From Streptomyces sp. TRM70350 (GTDB lineage: Bacteria; Actinomycetota; Actinomycetes; Streptomycetales; Streptomycetaceae), in the NCBI RefSeq assembly GCF_019219825.1, contig NZ_JAHUXH010000027.1, forward strand, positions 41,007-105,006: a stretch of DNA of 64,000 nt, in the 5' to 3' direction. The notes beneath the pieces are model-generated. The model was not told where the DNA came from and made no database searches. It saw only the letters and a program-made list of their open reading frames with translations. Positions 7,595-17,661 of this stretch are shown piece by piece. The translations under genes were made by a program, and so were the position numbers. Each line of letters opens with the position of its first letter. Position 1 is the stretch's first letter.

Positions 7595-8383
7595 TCAATC
7601 GGCGCACTGCCGCAGCATCATCTGGTGGTCGGCTGCGGTCACCGGCATCTCGTACTTGAGGGCGACCTGGGCGAAGCGGACCACGTACGCACACCGAATG
7701 GGCTTGTTCGGGGGAAGCCAGGAAGCCGGCCCTGAGTCACCCTTCGCCGAGTTGGCACGGCCCTCGACCGGAAGCAGATTGAGCACGTCGTTCGCAAACT
7801 GCTCGCGCTTGCTCTCCGGCCAGCGCGAGGCGCCCATCTGCCAGCTGTACGACAGCGGCACCACGTGGTCTACCTGCACTTCGGCGGCCTGCTGCTTGCG
7901 CCATTCAATGGTCTTGCCCGTGTACGGGTCTTGCAGTGTCATAGCGACGACCACGCAGTCGGAACCCGACCGGAAACGCAGGTTCCGGCCATCGCGACTC
8001 AGAAGATCATTCCGAGTGTCACAGCCGTTCCGCGCCAAAGGAACACCGTCGGCTGTGTCCATCCACGCATAGCCGAACTTGTCCCGGTCGTAGCCCGTTT
8101 TGGGCCCTCGCCCCTTCGTCGGCACGGTCTCGATGAGCTTGCGGGCCTCAGCCTTGTCGGCCTTGTTCGTCACGGACGCAAGGCCGGACTTCGTACCGTC
8201 GGGGTTCTTCAACGGGCTGACGGCGTGCCCCCCTGGCACCCCCGCGCCACCACCGGTCGAGGAGCCGCCGCTGGGAAGACCGTCGCACCCTGCGGCGAAC
8301 GCCATGGCGGCGAACACCGCCAGGCCAGTGTGAAGAAGCGAGCCTGCCCCTCGGTTGTGCCTCACCTGCCTCTCACGCAGCAC
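7595..8383 (-). CDS. Secreted HNH-type (DUF1524/GmrSD-C-like) nuclease-family lipoprotein
   Basis: 262 residues, GTG start behind GGGGAGGGG. The N-terminus is a signal peptide ending in A-A-G-C (about 29-32), suggesting a lipoprotein. After a Gly/Ser linker comes a compact domain of the DUF1524 HNH type: GYDRDKFGYAW, the nuclease-like V-D-H-V-V-P-L-S at about 175-182, then N-D-x-L-N-L-L-P with a following N-x-A-K-G-D. These positions match the catalytic His and downstream Asn/Lys of the family. Streptomyces encode several such exported proteins; they are annotated as HNH endonucleases but their substrate is not established. It is divergent from an antitoxin-like gene. Confidence 0.8.
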   Translation of the reverse strand: MLRERQVRHNRGAGSLLHTGLAVFAAMAFAAGCDGLPSGGSSTGGGAGVPGGHAVSPLKNPDGTKSGLASVTNKADKAEARKLIETVPTKGRGPKTGYDRDKFGYAWMDTADGVPLARNGCDTRNDLLSRDGRNLRFRSGSDCVVVAMTLQDPYTGKTIEWRKQQAAEVQVDHVVPLSYSWQMGASRWPESKREQFANDVLNLLPVEGRANSAKGDSGPASWLPPNKPIRCAYVVRFAQVALKYEMPVTAADHQMMLRQCAD

Positions 8384-8698
8384 AGCCCACCCCTCCCCCG
8401 CGCCAACGGCACGAACGCCTCCGTGAACGGCCGAACCATAGAGATAGCACGGGCGTCACAGCCCGCTTCCTGCAGCCTGCCACGGCGCACAGCGCCGCAG
8501 CGGCGGACGCGGCCCCGCCCCTCAGACGCATCACGGTGCGCCCCTCCCCCTGCCCAGCTTGTTCCGCCCGCCCACGGGCGGGTTGTGCCTGGTGCCACGG
8601 TAGCGGCCGAGAGGTCCAGACCACAGCGGGCCCAACACGGCATACCTCGCATCTCCGGCGTATCGTCGGTTCTGAGTCACCTCCGGAAGGAGTTCTGG
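8384..8698. other. Divergent intergenic region, no gene seen
   Basis: 315 bp between the divergently read HNH lipoprotein and the antitoxin-like gene. Both promoters must lie here. An AT-richer spot (CCATAGAGATAGCACG near 8438-8453) faces the HNH gene, and TATCGTCGG near 8661 faces the antitoxin-like gene, but neither gives a convincing -35/-10 pair. No repeats or conserved operators were recognised. Confidence 0.4.
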
Positions 8699-8881
8699 AT
8701 GGGCATCTTCGACAGGTTCAAGAACAGGGCGGCACAGGACAAGGCCAGGAAAATGTCCGATGCCGCGGAGAAGAAGGCCAACGAGGCGACGGGCAGCAAG
8801 CACCAGGACCAGGTCGACGCCGCCCAGCAGAACATCGAGGGCAGGCTCGGCATGGACCGCGACAGGCCCGAACAGCAGTAG
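8699..8881 (+). CDS. Small antitoxin-family protein (Rv0909/MT0933-like)
   Basis: 60 residues, strongly charged and helical: MGIFDRFKNRAAQDKARKMS, then repeated A-x-x-K-x-N/D helices and a G-S-K-H-Q-D-Q-V-D motif. The opening MG-[IFL]-[FLM]-D and the G-x-K-x-x-D-Q-[IV]-D segment are typical of the MT0933 antitoxin family of actinobacteria; CsbD-like stress proteins are the alternative. An excellent GGAAGGAG ribosome site precedes the ATG. No toxin gene of the usual type follows it; the next downstream stretch looks like gene remains. Its partner, if any, is unknown. Confidence 0.7.
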   Translation: MGIFDRFKNRAAQDKARKMSDAAEKKANEATGSKHQDQVDAAQQNIEGRLGMDRDRPEQQ

Positions 8882-9012
8882 GCCGGAGACCCACGGGGAC
8901 TCCTGGCCGACCGCGCGGGGCAGGACACCCGGGCGGCGGCCCACCGAGCCACCCCGGAAGAGAAGCCGTCCGCGGCGCCCACATCCGCGGGCGGCTTCAC
9001 TTGTCGGTGCGG

Positions 9013-9120
9013 GGCCTTTGGCCATGGCAGCGCGGAGTTGGCCGCGGCGAGCGGGCGGCCCGCCGGGTTCGCCGCCTCGGCCGCACGCCGGGCGAGGGCG
9101 GCGGCCTCCGCCAGGTCGGG
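9013..9120 (-). pseudogene. Gene remnant with alanine-rich helical C-terminal motif
   Basis: The minus-strand reading contains DLAEAAALARRAAEAA followed by NPAGRPLAAANSALPWP. This is coherent and resembles the central part of SCO6745-like/HTH-type Streptomyces proteins of about 280 residues. There is no ribosome site, the upstream frame turns into unrelated sequence, and the frame downstream is also unrelated. I read this as a decayed fragment. It lies between the antitoxin-like gene and mfd. Confidence 0.35.
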
Positions 9121-9256
9121 GCTGTCCACACCTCGACGACCCGGTGGGCGACCGGGACCCCGAGGCGGTGTTCCGGACGCTGGCGACAATGCTGTTCCGC
9201 TCCGCCTGACCGTGGGGACCTTGCCGCCGAGGCACCCCTTCCGGCCACCCTTCGGG

Positions 9257-9346
9257 GAGCCCTACGACCACGGAGCCCTGCGACCTCCGAGCCCTACGAC
9301 CCCGAGCCCAACGACCCGACCCCTACGCCCTCCGCCCCTACGACCC
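9257..9346. repeat. Tandem repeat (about 15-16 bp, 6 units) reaching into the mfd 3' end
   Basis: Units built on GAGCCCTACGACC start near 9257, 9273, 9289, 9304, 9318 and 9334. The later units are degenerate. The TAG stop codon of mfd (9338-9340, minus strand) lies inside the last unit, and the array fills the end of the space between the plus-strand antitoxin-like region and mfd. Confidence 0.75.
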
Positions 9347-12300
9347 CAGAATCGACGCCAGGAACTCCCCGACCCAGCCCAGCAAATCCCGCCCGACCAG
9401 CGGCTTCCCGCCCACCTTCGCCGTCTTCGGACGCGGCACCAGCACCTGGTGCACCGCCGGTTTGATGACCGTCCCGGGGTACAGCCGCTTGACCCGCAGT
9501 TCCTGCGACTCCCGCAACTCCACCGGCGCGAAGCGGATGTTGTTCCCCTGGAGCACGATCTCGCCCACGCCGCACGCGCGCGCGAGCATGCGCAGGCCGG
9601 CCACCAGCAGCAGGTTCTCCACCGGCTCGGGCAGCTTGCCGTACCGGTCGACGAGTTCCTCCCGTACGGCCTTGATGTCCTCCTCGGAGTTGGCGGAGGC
9701 GATCGAACGGTAGGCCTGCAGGCGCAGCCGCTCGCCCGGCGCGTAGTCGTGCGGGACGTGTGCGTCGACCGGCAGTTCGATCTTGACTTCGAGCGGCGGC
9801 TCCTCCTCGATCCCGCCGGTCTCCAGCTGCCGCCGGTAGTCCGCGACCGCCTCGCCGACCATCCGGACGTACAGGTCGAAGCCGACACCGGCGATGTGGC
9901 CGGACTGTTCGCCGCCGAGGAGGTTTCCGGCGCCGCGGATCTCCAGGTCCTTCATGGCCACGTACATGCCCGCGCCCATCTCCGTGTGCTGGGCGATGGT
10001 GGCGAGCCGCTCGTGGGCGGTCTCGGTCAGCGGCTTCTCCGGCGGGTACAGGAAGTACGCGTACCCCCGCTCCCGCCCACGCCCGACGCGCCCGCGCAGC
10101 TGGTGCAGCTGCGACAGACCGAAGGTGTCCCCTCGTTCAACGATCAGCGTGTTCGCGTTCGAGATGTCGATGCCGGACTCGACGATCGTCGTCGACACCA
10201 GCACGTCGTACTTCTTCTCCCAGAAGTCGACGACGACCTGCTCCAGCGCCGTCTCCGACATCTGCCCGTGCGCGGTGGCGATGCGCGCCTCGGGGACGAT
10301 CTCGCGCAGCCGGGCCGCCGCGCGGTCGATGGACTCGACCCGGTTGTGGATGTAGAAGACCTGGCCCTCGCGCAGCAGTTCACGGCGGATGGCGGCGCCG
10401 ATCTGCTTCTCCTCGTAGGGGCCGACGAAGGTCAGCACCGGGTGCCGTTCCTCGGGCGGGGTGGTGATCGTCGACATCTCGCGGATGCCGGTCACCGCCA
10501 TCTCCAGGGTGCGCGGAATCGGGGTGGCGGACATCGTCAGCACGTCGACGTTGGCGCGCAGCTTCTTCAGCTGCTCCTTGTGCTCGACGCCGAACCGCTG
10601 CTCCTCGTCGACGATGACCAGCCCCAGGTCCTTGAACTTCGTCTCCGAGGAGAACAGGCGGTGCGTGCCGATGACGACGTCCACCGAGCCCTCCCGCAGG
10701 CCCTGAAGGACCGCCTTGGCCTCGGTGTCCGTCTGGAACCGGGACAGCGCCTTCACACTCACCGGGAACTGCGCGTACCGCTCGCTGAACGTCCCGAAGT
10801 GCTGCTGCACCAGCAGCGTCGTCGGGACGAGGACCGCCACCTGCTTGCCGTCCTGTACGGCCTTGAAGGCGGCCCGGACCGCGATCTCCGTCTTGCCGTA
10901 GCCGACGTCGCCGCAGATCAGGCGGTCCATCGGGACCGACTTCTCCATGTCGTCCTTGACCTCGGCGATGGTGGTCAGCTGGTCGGGCGTCTCCGCGTAC
11001 GGGAAGGCGTCCTCCAGCTCGCGCTGCCAGGGGGTGTCCGCGCCGAACGCGTGCCCGGGCGCCGCCATCCGCGCGCTGTACAGCTTGATCAGGTCGGCCG
11101 CGATCTCCTTGACGGCCTTCTTCGCACGTGCCTTGGTCTTCGTCCAGTCCGCGCCGCCGAGCCGGTGCAGCGTGGGCGCCTCGCCGCCGACGTACTTGGT
11201 GATCTGCTCCAGCTGGTCGGTGGGGATGTAGAGGCGGTCGCCGGGCTGGCCGCGCTTGGCGGGGGCGTACTCCACGACCAGGTACTCGCGGGTCGCGCCC
11301 TGCACGGTGCGCTGCACCATCTCGATGTAGCGGCCCACGCCGTGCTGCTCATGGACGATGTAGTCGCCCGCTTCCAGGGTGAGCGGGTCGATGGTCTTGC
11401 GGCGGCGGGCGGGCATGCGGGCGCCGTCGCGGCCGGCCGCCTTCTGGCCGGACAGGTCGGTCTCGGTGAGCACGGCGAGCTTGAGGGCCGGGTCGACGAA
11501 GCCGTGGTCGATCGAGCCGCACGCCACGTGCACCACGGACGAGGAGATCTCCCCCAGGTCGGCCTCCAGCCGGGCCGCGATGCCCTCACCGCCGAGCACC
11601 TCGACCGTGCGGGCGGCCGGGCCGTGGCCCTCGGTGACGAAGACCGTGCGCCAGCCGTCGGCGAGCCACCCCTTGGTGTCCGCGAGCGCCTTGGCGGTGT
11701 CGCCGCGGTAGCTCTCCGGGGCGTGCATGCCGAGCTTGAGGGTGTCCGCGTCCAGCTCCTCGTCCGCGGCGAACGGCGCGACGGACCACCACATCATGTC
11801 CAGCTCACGCGCCCGGTCGCGGACGTCCGCGATGGACCACAGGGAGGCCGCGTCGACGTCGATGGGCGCCTCACCGCCGCCGGCGGTGGCCGCCCAGGAC
11901 GCCTGCAGGAACTCCCGCGAGGTCGCCACGAGATCCGCGGCACGCGTGCGGATCCGCTCCGGATCGCATACGACGGCCATGGCGCCCTTGGGCAGTACGT
12001 CCAGCAGCAGCTCCATGTCGTCGACCAGGACCGGCGCGAGCGACTCCATGCCCTCCACGGCGATGCCCTCGGCGATCTTGCCGAGCAGCTCGCCGAGCTG
12101 GGGGTGCTCTTCGGCGAGGGCACGCGCGCGTGCGCGTACGTCGTCGGTGAGCAGCAGCTCACGGCAGGGCGGGGCCCACAGGCCGTGCTCGGCGACTTCG
12201 AGGGAGCGCTGGTCGGCGACCTTGAAGTAGCGGATCTCCTCGACGTCGTCGCCCCAGAACTCGATGCGCAGGGGGTGTTCCTCGGTGGGCGGGAACACAT

Positions 12301-12871
12301 CGAGGATCCCGCCGCGTACGGCGAACTCGCCCCGCTTCTCGACCAGCTCCACGCGCGCGTACGCGGCGGCGGCGAGGGCGTCGACGACCTGGTTGAGGTC
12401 GGCGCTCTGCCCGGTCCGCAGCGCCACCGGCTCCAGGTCGCCCAGGCCCTTGACCTGCGGCTGGAGCACGGACCGCACGGGTGCCACGACGACGGAGACC
12501 GGGCCGGTCTCGGGGTCGTCGGGGCGGGGGTGGGCCAGCCTGCGCAGCACGGCCAGGCGACGGCCCACGGTGTCGCTGCGGGGGCTGAGCCGCTCGTGCG
12601 GGAGCGTCTCCCACGCCGGGTACTCCACGACGCCCTCCGGCGGCAGCAGCGACCGCAGGGCCGCCGCCAGGTCCTCCGCCTCGCGTCCGGTCGCCGTCAC
12701 CGCCAGCACCGGGCGGCCGCTCTCGCGGGCCAGCGCGGCGACCGCGAAGGGGCGGGCCGCCTGGGGGCCGACCAGGTCGACGTGCATCCGGTTGCCGTCC
12801 GTGGCCGCCTTGATCGCTTCCGCGAGTGCGGCGTCCTTGACGACGGCGTCGAGCAGACCGTGCAGGCTCAT
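9338..12871 (-). CDS. mfd: Transcription-repair coupling factor Mfd
   Basis: 1177 residues, the usual length. Mfd displaces RNA polymerase stalled at DNA lesions and recruits UvrA. Visible parts: UvrB-like N-terminal region (SGRPVLAVTATGREAEDLA), the RNA-polymerase-interacting domain (GDYIVHEQHGVGRYIEMVQR, GDRLYIPTDQLEQI), then the RecG-like translocase with Walker A GDVGYGKTEIA, the DEEQ box (VDEEQRFGVEH), motif III TMSATPIPRTL, and motif VI QLRGRVGRGRERGYAYFL. The C-terminal domain is present. It stands alone with a weak ribosome site (GGACGGAAAG). The order mfd near glmU/prs/rplY/pth is ancestral in actinobacteria. Confidence 0.98.
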   Translation of the reverse strand: MSLHGLLDAVVKDAALAEAIKAATDGNRMHVDLVGPQAARPFAVAALARESGRPVLAVTATGREAEDLAAALRSLLPPEGVVEYPAWETLPHERLSPRSDTVGRRLAVLRRLAHPRPDDPETGPVSVVVAPVRSVLQPQVKGLGDLEPVALRTGQSADLNQVVDALAAAAYARVELVEKRGEFAVRGGILDVFPPTEEHPLRIEFWGDDVEEIRYFKVADQRSLEVAEHGLWAPPCRELLLTDDVRARARALAEEHPQLGELLGKIAEGIAVEGMESLAPVLVDDMELLLDVLPKGAMAVVCDPERIRTRAADLVATSREFLQASWAATAGGGEAPIDVDAASLWSIADVRDRARELDMMWWSVAPFAADEELDADTLKLGMHAPESYRGDTAKALADTKGWLADGWRTVFVTEGHGPAARTVEVLGGEGIAARLEADLGEISSSVVHVACGSIDHGFVDPALKLAVLTETDLSGQKAAGRDGARMPARRRKTIDPLTLEAGDYIVHEQHGVGRYIEMVQRTVQGATREYLVVEYAPAKRGQPGDRLYIPTDQLEQITKYVGGEAPTLHRLGGADWTKTKARAKKAVKEIAADLIKLYSARMAAPGHAFGADTPWQRELEDAFPYAETPDQLTTIAEVKDDMEKSVPMDRLICGDVGYGKTEIAVRAAFKAVQDGKQVAVLVPTTLLVQQHFGTFSERYAQFPVSVKALSRFQTDTEAKAVLQGLREGSVDVVIGTHRLFSSETKFKDLGLVIVDEEQRFGVEHKEQLKKLRANVDVLTMSATPIPRTLEMAVTGIREMSTITTPPEERHPVLTFVGPYEEKQIGAAIRRELLREGQVFYIHNRVESIDRAAARLREIVPEARIATAHGQMSETALEQVVVDFWEKKYDVLVSTTIVESGIDISNANTLIVERGDTFGLSQLHQLRGRVGRGRERGYAYFLYPPEKPLTETAHERLATIAQHTEMGAGMYVAMKDLEIRGAGNLLGGEQSGHIAGVGFDLYVRMVGEAVADYRRQLETGGIEEEPPLEVKIELPVDAHVPHDYAPGERLRLQAYRSIASANSEEDIKAVREELVDRYGKLPEPVENLLLVAGLRMLARACGVGEIVLQGNNIRFAPVELRESQELRVKRLYPGTVIKPAVHQVLVPRPKTAKVGGKPLVGRDLLGWVGEFLASILGS

Positions 12872-13066
12872 GGGGGGCTTTCCGTCCGGGATGACAGGGA
12901 ACTGATGTCAGGGGCTGGCTCGCGGCAGGGGTGGGCAACGCGAACCACCCGACACGCGGGGCGGGCCGGGGTTCTCCAGAGTACGTCGCCGCCGCGGGTG
13001 TCACCCTCCTGGCCGACCCACACACCGGATCAGGAGGACGACGCCCCGCTGCCGCGCGCATGCGAC

Positions 13067-13111
13067 GGGCCCGGCGCCGTGAGTCCCCCAGGACTCCTCG
13101 ACGCCGGGCCC
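13067..13111 (-). terminator. Hairpin terminator after the ABC permease gene
   Basis: A perfect 10-bp stem (13067-13076 with 13102-13111) encloses a second 6-bp stem (GAGTCC/GGACTC, 13081-13096). It lies 26 bp beyond the stop codon of the minus-strand permease gene and upstream of mfd. There is no U-run, as is usual for Streptomyces terminators. Confidence 0.75.
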
Positions 13112-13137
13112 TCCCCCGCAACCCCCGTGTGCGGTGG

Positions 13138-15713
13138 CTACTCGGTGGCGATGGCGTTGAGAACGTTCATCCGGCCCGCCCGGAAGGCCGGTATCAGGGC
13201 GGCGAACAGGCCCACGAAGGCCGAGCCGACGAACACCGCGCCGATGGTCGGCCACGGGATCTCCAGCACGTTCAGCCCCTCCAGGGCGAGCAGCTGCTGG
13301 GCCGTGGCGCCCCAGCCCATGCCCAGCCCCAGGCCCAGCAGGGCACCGAAGAGGGCGATCACGACCGACTCCAGGCGGATCATGCGGCGCAACTGCCGGC
13401 GCGAGAGGCCGATCGCCCGCATCAGGCCGATCTCCCGGGTCCGCTCGACCACCGACAGGGCGAGCGTGTTCACCACGCCCAGGATCGCCACGATGATCGC
13501 GAGGGCCAGCAGGCCGTAGATCATGTTCAGCAGCTGCCCGATCTGGTCCTTGAGGGCCTCCTTGTAGTCGGTCTGGTCCCGGACGCTGTACTGCGGGTAG
13601 TCGTCCAGCGCCGCCTTCAGCGCCGTGTACGCGGCCGTCTCCTGGCCGTCCTTCGCCGAGGCGAACAGCAGCCTGTCGAGGGGCATCTTCTCGGCCGGGA
13701 CGTACTTGGCGAGGGTGTCGATCGAGGTGTACATCGCGCCCTGGTCGATCACCGCGTCGCTGCTGGTGATCGCCCGGACCGTCAGCTGGGCGGTGGAGCC
13801 GTCCGCGAAGTCGACGGCGACCTTGGAGCCGAGGCTGATGCCGTGGTCCTTGGCGTACTCCTCGTGCACGGACATCGAGTCGGGCCGGTAGGCGTCGGCG
13901 AGGTTGCCCGCGACGGTCTCCACCCGCAGGTCCTGCGCGTACGTCGGGTCGGCGGCCGTGATGGCGGTGTCCTTGGACGTCTTGCCGTCAGGGGTGGTGA
14001 AGTCGGCCTGCGTCCACTTGTACTCGGTGACGCGGTCCACGCCGTCGGCCGCCTTCACGGCCTCGACCGCCTGCGGCGTGATCAGCTGGCCGCTGTCGGA
14101 CTGCACGATGAAGTCCGTACCGACGCTCTTGTCGAGCTCCTCCGTCGCCGAGGCGACCATCGACGAGCCGACCACCGACAGGCAGGCCACCAGCGCCAGC
14201 CCGATCATCAGCGCGGCGCCCGTGGCGCCCGTGCGGCGCGGGTTGCGCAGCGCGTTGCGCTCGGCCATCCGGCCGACGGGGCCGAACATCCGCAGCACGA
14301 TCACGCCGAGCACCCGCACCACCGCGCCCGCCAGCAGCGGACCGATGACGACGAAGCCGATCAGCGACAGCACCACGCCCGCGCCCAGCCACAGGGCACC
14401 CTCGCTCGCCTTGTCGGCGGCGGCCGCCAGGTACAGGCCGGCCCCGCCCGCGCCCGTCAGCAGCACGCCGAGCACGGCGCGGACGGCGCCCGCCTTGGCG
14501 TCGGCCGGGGCGCCCGCGTCGCGCAGCGCGGCCATCGGGGAGACCTTTCCGGCGCGGCGGGCCGGGAGGTAGGCGGCCAGGACGGTGACCACGACACCCA
14601 GGACGAGGCCGACCACCGGGGTGGTCCACACGATGGTCAGGTCGTCCGTCGAGAGGTTCATGCCCATGGCGCCCATGAGCTTCATCAGCCCCACCGCGAG
14701 CCCCACGCCCGCGCCGACGCCCAGCACGGAGCCGACGACGCCGAGCAGCAGCGCCTCGATCAGCACCGAGCGGTTGACCTGCCCGCGGCTCGATCCGATG
14801 GCCCGCATCAGGCCGATCTCGCGGGTGCGCTGGGCGACCAGCATGGAGAAGGTGTTGATGATCAGGAAGACGCCGACGAGGAAGGCGATCCCGGCGAAGC
14901 CGAGCATCGCGTACTTGATGACGCCCATGAACTCCTGGACGTCCTCGGCGTTGGCGTCCGCGACCTCCTTGGCGGTCTGCACCTTGTAGCCGCCGTCGAG
15001 CGCGGTGGCGACGTTCTTCTTCAGCTGGGCGTCGCTGACGCCGGGCGCGGCGGTGACGTTGACGTTGGTGTACACCCCGGTCTCGCCGACCAGGGTCTGC
15101 TGGGCGGTCCTGGTGTCGAGGTAGAAGATCGCGGCGCCGGGGTTGGTGACGGTGAAGTCGGCGATGCCGCAGACCTTCGCCCGGTGCGTGCCGACGGCGG
15201 TGATGACGCCGATCTCGTCGCCCAGCTTCAGGCCGTGCTTGTCGGCGGTGTCCGCGTCGACCATCACCTGGTCGGCGCCCTCGGGTGCGGAACCGGAGGT
15301 GATCTCCATGGTGCGGGCGTCGTTGGCGTTCCAGTTGCCGACGATGGTCGGCCCGCCGTTGGTCGGGGAGAGGCTGTCCTTGTCGGCGTCGATGACGGTC
15401 ACCGACGTCGAGAAGACCGTCCCCTCGGCCGACTTCACGCCGTCCGCCTTGCCGACCTCGTCGACGACGGAGGCCGGCATGACCGGCGGCTTGCCGTTGT
15501 CGGCGGTGGTCTCACCGGTGTCCGACGAACCCTTGGCGCTGACCGTGACGTCCGAGGCGGTGGCCGCGAACAGCTTGTCGAAGGTCGTGTTCATCGTGTC
15601 GGTGAACACCAGCGTGCCGCACACGAAGGCCACCGACAGCAGCACGGCGACGGCCGACAGGGCCATGCGCCCCTTGTGCGCGAGGAAGTTGCGCATCGAG
15701 GTCTTCAGCACGG

Positions 15714-15717
<4 letters not shown>
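13138..15717 (-). CDS. FtsX/MacB-like ABC transporter permease
   Basis: 859 residues. Two FtsX-type permease units: the first membrane helix at about 17-38, a large extracytoplasmic domain to about 250, three helices near 265-370, further helices near 410-500, then a second extracytoplasmic domain and three C-terminal helices (about 735-855). Both units contain the conserved cytoplasmic segment V-x-R-T-R-E-I-G-L-M-R-A-I-G. The family (LolCE/MacB/FtsX) works as mechanotransmission ABC machinery moving lipids, lipoproteins or peptides, or resisting antimicrobials. Its start overlaps the stop of the ATPase gene by four bases (ATGA), so the two form one complex. Confidence 0.93.
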
Positions 15718-16502
<785 letters not shown>

Positions 16503-17175
16503 CGTATGTCTCCTATATCAGTCAGCAGTTCACTCGCGTGCGCAGTGGTACGCCGATGAGTCTCGCGGCAGGAGGGGGCACCGCTCGATGGTGCACAGCC
16601 CCCTCTTTCACTGAGGAAAACCCCACCCCCGAAGGTGCGGTGCACCGCCTCGCAGCGCCCTCGGCCTTGCCCCCCGGCGGCACCCTCAGCGGCGTAAAGC
16701 CAGATTAAGGACGGCCCGAGCATCCCTCGTCCTCCGCCGGGACGAACCCTCCCCGACCCCTGGTACGGAGATCCCCCTAGGGGCAGTCCCCCCTTGGGTG
16801 GAGTCCGTCTCGGGGTCGGTTCCTCCCTGCGGCCCACTCAGGCTGCACCCTGCCGTCGCGTGAGGGTCAAGCGGGAAGCTGTCGCCCGCGCGACCGGATG
16901 GGGCGGCGGCGCGCGCCGCTCATCCGCGCGGGCATGCGTGTTCCCGTGCCCATGAGGCTTGTTCATCTCTCGCAGGCCCCAACTGTGGCGCCAAAAGTCG
17001 GAGTTAACGCGGGTAACAGCGCAGGTCATCCCCGGCGCCTCGAAGTAAGCGCATACCGACCACTCAGTTTGCCCAAAACGCCGCGCGCCCTGGGCCCGCC
17101 GAGTAGCGTGCGTGGCCCGCCCCCCACCTCCCTGCGGTCCACCGCCACGGACCCGAGCCGCGCAAGGAGCACGGG
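16503..17175. promoter_or_regulatory. Long divergent intergenic region (ABC pair / DUF485-symporter pair)
   Basis: 673 bp with no gene I can support; an antisense open frame at 16838-17224 has no ribosome site and no recognisable motif. The end near the ABC genes has an AT-richer stretch (CTTAATCTGGCTTTACG read toward the ABC genes, about 16690-16710). The end near the DUF485 gene has another (GCGCCAAAAGTCGGAGTTAACG near 16991-17011), both plausible promoter areas. A short inverted pair GGTGCACCG / GGTGCAC occurs around 16587-16648. Confidence 0.4.
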
Positions 17176-17661
17176 ATGTCCCACGACCCGTTGTCACCAC
17201 AGCCGCGACATCCGTCCTGTCCACCGCCCCATGACCCCTTCTTCTCGCCGTTCACCCGAAACGTCCCGCCCACCTCACCGACGTACCCGAGCTATCCCTG
17301 GCAACCGCAACCGCAGCCCGAGCCCGCCCCGCGGCGTGCGCCGGTGCGCGCGCCGCTCGGGCACCACAGCGACCTGCGCATCCTGCGCAGCGCCTACCGC
17401 TGGCAGCGGCGGGTGGCGACGCTCACCGCGCTCGGGTACTTCACGCTGTTCCTCGTGCTGTCGGCGTTCGCGCCGGGGTTCATGACGGCCGAGGTCGCCG
17501 GTGGACTGCCCGCCGGACTGCTGCTCGCGCTGGCGCAACTGCCCGTCACCTGGCTCGCGATCGCGCTGTACGAGCACACCGCGCGCGTGCGGGTCGATCC
17601 GCTCGCGGACCGGATCCGCCGACAGGCCGCGCTGGACGCCAAGCGAGGGGCGGCACGGTGA
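17176..17661 (+). CDS. DUF485 membrane protein, symporter partner
   Basis: 161 residues. A proline-rich N-terminal 60 residues precede the DUF485 core: H-H-S-D-L-x-x-L-R-x-x-Y-R/W, two membrane helices (about 82-103 and 113-136) and the end Y-E-H-T-A-R-V-x-x-D-P-L-A-D. DUF485 proteins (YjcH-type) are encoded next to acetate/pyruvate-type sodium symporters, as here: the stop overlaps the GTG start of the symporter gene. AAGGAG precedes the ATG by 6 bases. The long N-terminal extension is unusual compared with about 100-residue family members. Confidence 0.85.
   Translation: MSHDPLSPQPRHPSCPPPHDPFFSPFTRNVPPTSPTYPSYPWQPQPQPEPAPRRAPVRAPLGHHSDLRILRSAYRWQRRVATLTALGYFTLFLVLSAFAPGFMTAEVAGGLPAGLLLALAQLPVTWLAIALYEHTARVRVDPLADRIRRQAALDAKRGAAR

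Noticed and set aside
9038..13519. Very long plus-strand open frame (about 1490 codons) over mfd
   Set aside because: It is the antisense shadow of mfd, with Arg/Gly/His-rich low-complexity product and no motif or ribosome site; typical artefact of high-GC third positions.
16838..17224. Possible 128-codon gene in the long ABC/DUF485 intergenic region
   Set aside because: No ribosome site, no conserved motif, and it overlaps the start of the DUF485 gene on the opposite strand.
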